DNA of 64,000 bases, from positions 372,001 to 436,000 of the forward strand of contig CAWCVJ010000003.1 in NCBI GenBank assembly GCA_963799065.1, in the 5' to 3' direction. The stretch is from JAJPHW01 sp963799065 (GTDB lineage: Bacteria; Acidobacteriota; Terriglobia; Terriglobales; Acidobacteriaceae). This document shows, piece after piece, positions 60,176-64,000 of this stretch. Under the pieces are notes generated by a model. That model was not told the DNA's origin. It was given only the letters and a program-made list of their open reading frames with translations, and made no database searches. Both the position numbers and the translations under genes were made by a program. Numbering within the stretch: the stretch's first letter is position 1; the number at the start of each line of letters is the position of its first letter.

Positions 60176-60580
60176 TCAGCGCTGCGCGGACAGCAACGTG
60201 AGAATATCGCGTAGGCCTTGGCGTATGTACTTCAGTTCGCCCGGCGCTTGCCTCGGGAAAGGCAAGGGCGCCTGCTTTTTATCCGGCTTGCTTTCCACTT
60301 TCAGATGCTGGCGCGCGCCCGCGATGGTGAATCCCTCTTCATACAGCAACGCCTTGATGCGAAGGACGTTCTCCACATCCTTCCTGCGATACATGCGCTG
60401 CCCCGTGCTCCCCTTCACCGGTTTGATTTGCGAAAATTCCGTCTCCCAGAAGCGCAGAACGTAGGTCGGAAGCGAGCACAAGCTGGCTACCTCGCCGATC
60501 CGGAAGTAGAGTTTGTCCGGGATCGCGACATCGGCCGCCCTCTCCGGCGTGGACATTTTTTTCTTCGCACTCTTACTCAT
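60176..60580 (-). CDS. MerR-family transcriptional regulator
   Basis: 134 residues from ATG 60580. Winged-helix DNA-binding domain FRIGEVASLCSLPTYVLRFW, EFSQIKPVKGSTGQRMYRRK, then DVENVLRIKALLYEEGFTIA and GARQHLKVES (dimerisation). No ligand-binding domain follows, so it is a stand-alone HTH regulator of the type found near division or stress genes in several phyla. An upstream start at 60667 would add 29 unlike residues and is rejected. AGG lies about 12 nt before the ATG (weak). Confidence 0.88.
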   Translation of the reverse strand: MSKSAKKKMSTPERAADVAIPDKLYFRIGEVASLCSLPTYVLRFWETEFSQIKPVKGSTGQRMYRRKDVENVLRIKALLYEEGFTIAGARQHLKVESKPDKKQAPLPFPRQAPGELKYIRQGLRDILTLLSAQR

Positions 60581-60704
60581 CTTCAGCAGTCCTGCCTGGC
60601 GAAGTCGCATGCCGCGCCGCGACTCGCGAATTCCCTCTGGCGTTTCTAGCAGAAGTGTACCCCGCAAACAACTCTTGCTTGTTCATCGCCCCACGAAAAT
60701 GCCC

Positions 60705-60766
60705 CTCGAAAGGTGCTTCTTTCGAGAGGCCTTGGGAACCACTGAATCAGGCGGGGAAGTCCCGCC
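60705..60766 (-). terminator. Two adjacent hairpins downstream of the Lys-rich peptide
   Basis: CTCGAAA/TTTCGAG (60705-60711 with 60720-60726, 8-nt loop) and GGCGGG/CCCGCC (60750-60755 with 60761-60766, 5-nt loop). They lie between the peptide stop (60773) and merR, on the transcript of the peptide, and may terminate it or separate it from merR. Confidence 0.5.
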
Positions 60767-60772
60767 GCACAT

Positions 60773-60814
60773 TTAGTGCTTTTTCTTTTTGGCAGCTTTT
60801 TTCTTTGCTGGCAT
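60773..60814 (-). CDS. Predicted 13-residue Lys-rich peptide
   Basis: ATG 60814 opens a 13-codon frame, MPAKKKAAKKKKH, ending in TAA. A full Shine-Dalgarno GGAGGAGCCTCA ends 6 nt before it, and a sigma70-type promoter lies 93 nt further upstream on the same strand. Such a small frame can be chance, but a consensus promoter and ribosome binding site together are not expected by chance. It could bind nucleic acid or membrane; it resembles the Lys/Ala-rich tail of histone-like proteins in composition only. Confidence 0.5.
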   Translation of the reverse strand: MPAKKKAAKKKKH

Positions 60815-60906
60815 TGAGGCTCCTCCGTTGAGTGGATTTTCCCTTGAAACGCAATCTTTGCCAAACGTTACCCTCAGTGAAGTAGAGAAAACGCTTGCAC
60901 CACAAG

Positions 60907-60935
60907 ATATTGCGCACTATTTGTCCCAATGTCAA
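60907..60935 (-). promoter_or_regulatory. Sigma70-type promoter for the Lys-rich peptide/merR strand
   Basis: On the minus strand TTGACA (60930-60935), 17 nt, CAATAT (60907-60912). Transcription would start near 60900, leaving about 86 nt of leader to the peptide ATG. The only other candidate, the lipoprotein at 61042, reads the other way. Confidence 0.5.
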
Positions 60936-61041
60936 TACAATTCTTTCACCCCGAAGGTTTTAAGTTACTCCCTGGCTCGCGCGCAGGAAGACCGCACACA
61001 AATCGGTGGCGCGGCGAACGCACCTGCTACTCTAAGTTTTC

Positions 61042-62142
61042 ATGGGGAGAGCGATCGAAAAAATAAACTTCTTGAAGGCGGCGGGACTCGCAGCCGCTTT
61101 CTTGTGCGCTCTCTCCTGCGGCGCGCCCAATGTGCCGTTGCCGCCCTCGCTTCGCCTGCCACGGCCAGTGGGCGACTTGCGCGCCGTGCGCAAGGGCGAT
61201 CATGTCTACCTCGCATGGACCTCGCCTCAAAAGACCACGGATCGCCGGCTGATTCGCGGAACTTCGACCGTCGAAATCTGCCGCAGTATCTCGTCGCTGC
61301 CACTCCAGGAATGCGGCGTCCCCGTTGGTTCGCTCATAACTCCAGCCCCCGCCGCGAACCAGAAATCAGTAACCTCCGCCAAAGTCCAACAGGAGTTCGC
61401 CGACGTTCTCCCTGACCAACGATTGCAAGACGATCCCCTGGCGAAGATAGGATATGCAATCTCAGTCACGAACGACCGCGGTCGCAGCGCAGGACTCTCC
61501 AATCAGGCGATCGTCTCAGCTGCGCGAACTCTGCCCCCGCCCTCTGAGTTTCGCGCCACCATGACCGCCGCAGGCGTATCGCTAACCTGGACCCCTGGGG
61601 TCGCAAATCCGAATTCAGCCTCGCTTCACTTCTACCGTATCTACCGCACCGCCAGGAATTCGCCGCCGGAGGTTGCCGGAGAAGCCGCCATCGCCGAGTC
61701 GACCTTCCTCGACAGGAATTTCGAGTGGGAAAAAGACTACTCGTATCGCGCCACTCTCGTTACCGCTCCCCTGACGGGTGACGCTTCGCTGGAAGTCGAA
61801 GGCGACGATACTCCCGAAGTCGAAGTATTTACCCACGACGTATTCCCACCAGCGCAGCCCGGCGGATTGCAGGCCGTCTTCACCCAGACCGGCGCCCAGT
61901 CGTTTATCGATCTGATTTGGACTCCCAACACTGAGCCCGACCTGGCTGGATACAACCTCTACCGGCGCACCCCGACGGGCGCTCCAGAGAAATTGAATGG
62001 AGATCTACTTAAGCTGCCCGCTTACCGCGATCCACAAATCGTCCCCGGCGCTCAATACTTCTACACCGTAACTGCGGTCGATGTGCGCGGAAATGAAAGC
62101 CCGAAGTCCATCGAGGCGCACGAGCAATCCCCGGAACGATAA
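61042..62142 (+). CDS. Fibronectin-like secreted lipoprotein
   Basis: 366 residues. Signal with lipidation Cys26 (FLCALSC). Two or more Fn3-like domains: the first at about 45-150 (VGDLRAVRKGDHVYLAWTSP), a second at about 165-250 (FRATMTAAGVSLTWTPGVAN, HFYRIYRTARNSPPEVAGEA) and a third at about 265-355 (IDLIWTPNTEPDLAGYNLYR, FYTVTAVDVRGNESP). The Trp, Tyr and Y-x-V-x-A-x-D patterns are typical of Fn3. Its job is likely binding to sugars, proteins or matrix at the outer face. No catalytic motif. ATG 61042. Confidence 0.8.
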   Translation: MGRAIEKINFLKAAGLAAAFLCALSCGAPNVPLPPSLRLPRPVGDLRAVRKGDHVYLAWTSPQKTTDRRLIRGTSTVEICRSISSLPLQECGVPVGSLITPAPAANQKSVTSAKVQQEFADVLPDQRLQDDPLAKIGYAISVTNDRGRSAGLSNQAIVSAARTLPPPSEFRATMTAAGVSLTWTPGVANPNSASLHFYRIYRTARNSPPEVAGEAAIAESTFLDRNFEWEKDYSYRATLVTAPLTGDASLEVEGDDTPEVEVFTHDVFPPAQPGGLQAVFTQTGAQSFIDLIWTPNTEPDLAGYNLYRRTPTGAPEKLNGDLLKLPAYRDPQIVPGAQYFYTVTAVDVRGNESPKSIEAHEQSPER

Positions 62143-62171
62143 ACCGGCGCCACCGCCGATTCCGCTCCCGC

Positions 62172-64000
62172 CTACTGCACCGTCTGCATCAGGGAAGCCG
62201 CGCTGCCCGTGAAATCGGCGTTGCCATTATAAGTTGCCGTCATGGTATAGGTCCCGCGCAGCAGCTTCGACGTGGTATACGTCGCTACGCCTCCCACCAA
62301 AGCCACCCGTGCCGCCGAGCTCCCATTGCTGAACACGACCACGCCCCCCGGAGTCCCGCTGAACTGCGGACTGACCGTCGCAGTAAACGTCACCGGTTGT
62401 CCATAACTGGAGGGATCCTGCGATGAAGTCAACGTCATCGTCGTCGAAGCCTGCCCAATGAATTCGTAAAGCACTTGGGAGGTGCTCGCGGCAAAGTTCG
62501 CATCGCCGTTGTACACCGCCGTGCCCGAAACCGATCCGATACCGGTCGCCGGTGTGGTCAGCGTAGCCACGCCGCTCATCAGCGTTCCAGTTCCGAGTAT
62601 GTTCGCCCCTTGTCTGAAGGTCACCGTGTCGCCATCGGGCGGCACGCCCAGGCTCGAGCTCACCGTCGCCGTCAACAAGATTCCCTGCCCGTATATCGAT
62701 GGATTGGGCGAAGCCGAAAGAATCGTCGACGTCGGCTCCATCACCATCTGATTCACCGGCGCGGAGGTGCTGCCGTTGTAATTGGAATCTCCGCTATAAA
62801 CCGCCGTAATCGCATTGCCTCCCAGTGGCAATTGGCTCGTGGTGTAGCGCGCCGACCCAGCCTTGAGCATGATCGTCCCCAGTACCGTCGTGCCATTCAA
62901 AAACTGCACCGTACCCGTGGGCGTGCCTGACGACGTCACCGAGGCGGTGAACGTCACCGGATTGCCCTTCAACGAAGGATTTATCGACGAACTCACCGTA
63001 GTCTCCGTCAACGCCAGCGAAGTGTTCAAAAGCACTTGCACCGCGCCGTTGCTACAACCTGCGTCCAGGCAGCTGCTCGCGACCAGCATGTCCGGCTTGC
63101 CATCGCCGTTGATGTCGCGCATGGCCAGAGCTCCGCTCGTGATCGAATCGAAGCCGTTGTACCCCGAGCCATAGTTCGTCGCCGCCTGGAATGTGCCGTC
63201 GCCGTTACCCAGCAACACTCCGACGGTGCCGTTACACGGGCCAAAATCCATATCGCATAAGTCTGCGACAAGAATGTCCGCTTCCCCGTCCTGGTTCACA
63301 TCCTCGGCCATCACCGAAATCGCGGACTGGCCGCCCGAATCGTACGTAACCGCGGTTTGGAATGTGCCGTCGCCGTTGCCCAAAAGCACCCCAACTCCTC
63401 CATCGCTGCAACTCGTCGAGCTGAAACAGTCGTTCGCCACCACTACGTCGGGCTTGCCATCCCCATTCACATCTTCAACCGCCACCGAAGTCGGATATTC
63501 CCCTCCCGAGCCGTACGTAACGGCGACCTGAAAAGTCCCGTCGCCATTGCCCAACAGCACCCCGGCGCTGATCCCATTGGTGATGACGATGTCGAGCCTG
63601 CCATCCCCGTTCACGTCCGCCACTGCCACCGCATTCGCGCCGCCAGACCCAAACGTCGTTGGTGTCTCAAATGTTCCATCGCCATTGCCCAGCAAAACCG
63701 CCGCCCCCGTCCCATTCGCAACGATGAGATCGGGCCTTCCATCCTCATTCACATCGCCTACTGCGATCGCTCCGGAACCGCCCGCGCTGAAAGTGTTTGC
63801 CGCTTGAAAAGTCCCATCCCCATTGCCCAGCAAAACCCCCACACCGGTTCCGTTGGCCACTAGCAGGTCATCCTTGCCGTCTCCGTTGACGTCCGCCGCC
63901 GCGACAAAACTCGCTTCGCTCCCGCCCGAGTTGTACCCGACCGCCGATTGAAAGGTGCCGTCTCCATTTCCCAGCAGAACTCCCACCACCCCATTCGGAC
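62172..64000 (-). CDS. Partial FG-GAP/VCBS repeat protein with C-terminal Ig-like repeats
   Basis: The frame is open at the right edge (the N-terminus lies beyond 64000) and ends at 62172. Eight or more repeats with VLLGNGDGTFQ, SGG, and VADVNGDGKPDLLVAN form a seven-bladed beta-propeller-type FG-GAP/VCBS region. Three Big_3-type Ig domains follow (TFTASVTSSGTPTGTVQFLN, LTATVSSSLGVPPDGDTVTF, TFTATVSPQFSGTPGGVVVF). Extracellular protein, probably adhesive; Ca-binding DxNGDG loops are present. No C-terminal sorting signal is seen in the part here (ends ASLMQTVQ). Repeats of this type are common in Acidobacteria and Planctomycetes. Confidence 0.85.
   Translation of the reverse strand, partial: PNGVVGVLLGNGDGTFQSAVGYNSGGSEASFVAAADVNGDGKDDLLVANGTGVGVLLGNGDGTFQAANTFSAGGSGAIAVGDVNEDGRPDLIVANGTGAAVLLGNGDGTFETPTTFGSGGANAVAVADVNGDGRLDIVITNGISAGVLLGNGDGTFQVAVTYGSGGEYPTSVAVEDVNGDGKPDVVVANDCFSSTSCSDGGVGVLLGNGDGTFQTAVTYDSGGQSAISVMAEDVNQDGEADILVADLCDMDFGPCNGTVGVLLGNGDGTFQAATNYGSGYNGFDSITSGALAMRDINGDGKPDMLVASSCLDAGCSNGAVQVLLNTSLALTETTVSSSINPSLKGNPVTFTASVTSSGTPTGTVQFLNGTTVLGTIMLKAGSARYTTSQLPLGGNAITAVYSGDSNYNGSTSAPVNQMVMEPTSTILSASPNPSIYGQGILLTATVSSSLGVPPDGDTVTFRQGANILGTGTLMSGVATLTTPATGIGSVSGTAVYNGDANFAASTSQVLYEFIGQASTTMTLTSSQDPSSYGQPVTFTATVSPQFSGTPGGVVVFSNGSSAARVALVGGVATYTTSKLLRGTYTMTATYNGNADFTGSAASLMQTVQ

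Overview
The window is 64 kb of GC-rich bacterial chromosome. Gene content points to an Acidobacteriota member, most likely of the Terriglobia/Koribacter type. The pointers are an alternative complex III plus caa3 oxidase operon, many Ig-like/FG-GAP secreted proteins, CcdA/TlpA/nDsbD as separate proteins, and small palindromic intergenic repeats. This assignment is inference from gene content and style; no rRNA or tRNA gene was found.

Layout. 1-3 kb: left-edge partial lipoprotein, an ECF sigma / membrane anti-sigma / Spy-like operon, and thiL. 3.2-7.7 kb: M23 envelope peptidase, then an accessory patch with a tight three-gene cassette of unrecognised function (4716-6439) and small conserved hypotheticals. 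7.9-13.4 kb: sulfur-carrier cysteine pathway (CysM, JAMM protease, CysO-like carrier, MoeZ), a Tat-exported GH13 protein and a duplicated rhodanese domain. 13.4-25.3 kb: CsgG-like protein, secreted small protein, porin, rpe, BamD-like lipoprotein, large putative-Ig lipoprotein, and a response regulator with a very long disordered tail. 25.3-41.1 kb: a long minus-strand respiratory block, actABCDEF, a small membrane protein, sco and ctaCDEF, followed by a large FAD/Fe-S oxidoreductase. 41.3-50 kb: aldehyde dehydrogenase, amidase, FtsX/MacB-type permease, an 18-bp tandem repeat array, DUF2911 protein, AraC regulator, VOC protein, and a Phd/PIN toxin-antitoxin pair whose toxin carries a frameshift. 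50-64 kb: split DsbD-like thiol-redox operon, AMP-ligase/ACP/acyltransferase fusion, large TPR protein, LOG-family protein, thiE, MerR regulator, a 13-residue Lys-rich peptide gene with its own promoter and ribosome binding site, a fibronectin-like lipoprotein, and a partial FG-GAP/Ig protein at the right edge.

How the genes fit together. The respiratory block encodes a quinol to cytochrome c to oxygen branch, with copper insertion (SCO) in the same run; the CcdA/TlpA/nDsbD genes at 50 kb could serve cytochrome c maturation for its many haems. The 7.9-11 kb genes together resemble the mycobacterial CysO route to cysteine. thiL and thiE lie far apart.

Most worth following: the three-gene unknown cassette with its possible Cys/His enzyme, the Lys-rich micropeptide, the tandem array, the frameshifted PIN toxin with its palindromic promoter-operator, and repeated intergenic hairpins with compensatory base changes. 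No CRISPR array, prophage, transposase or integrase was seen.
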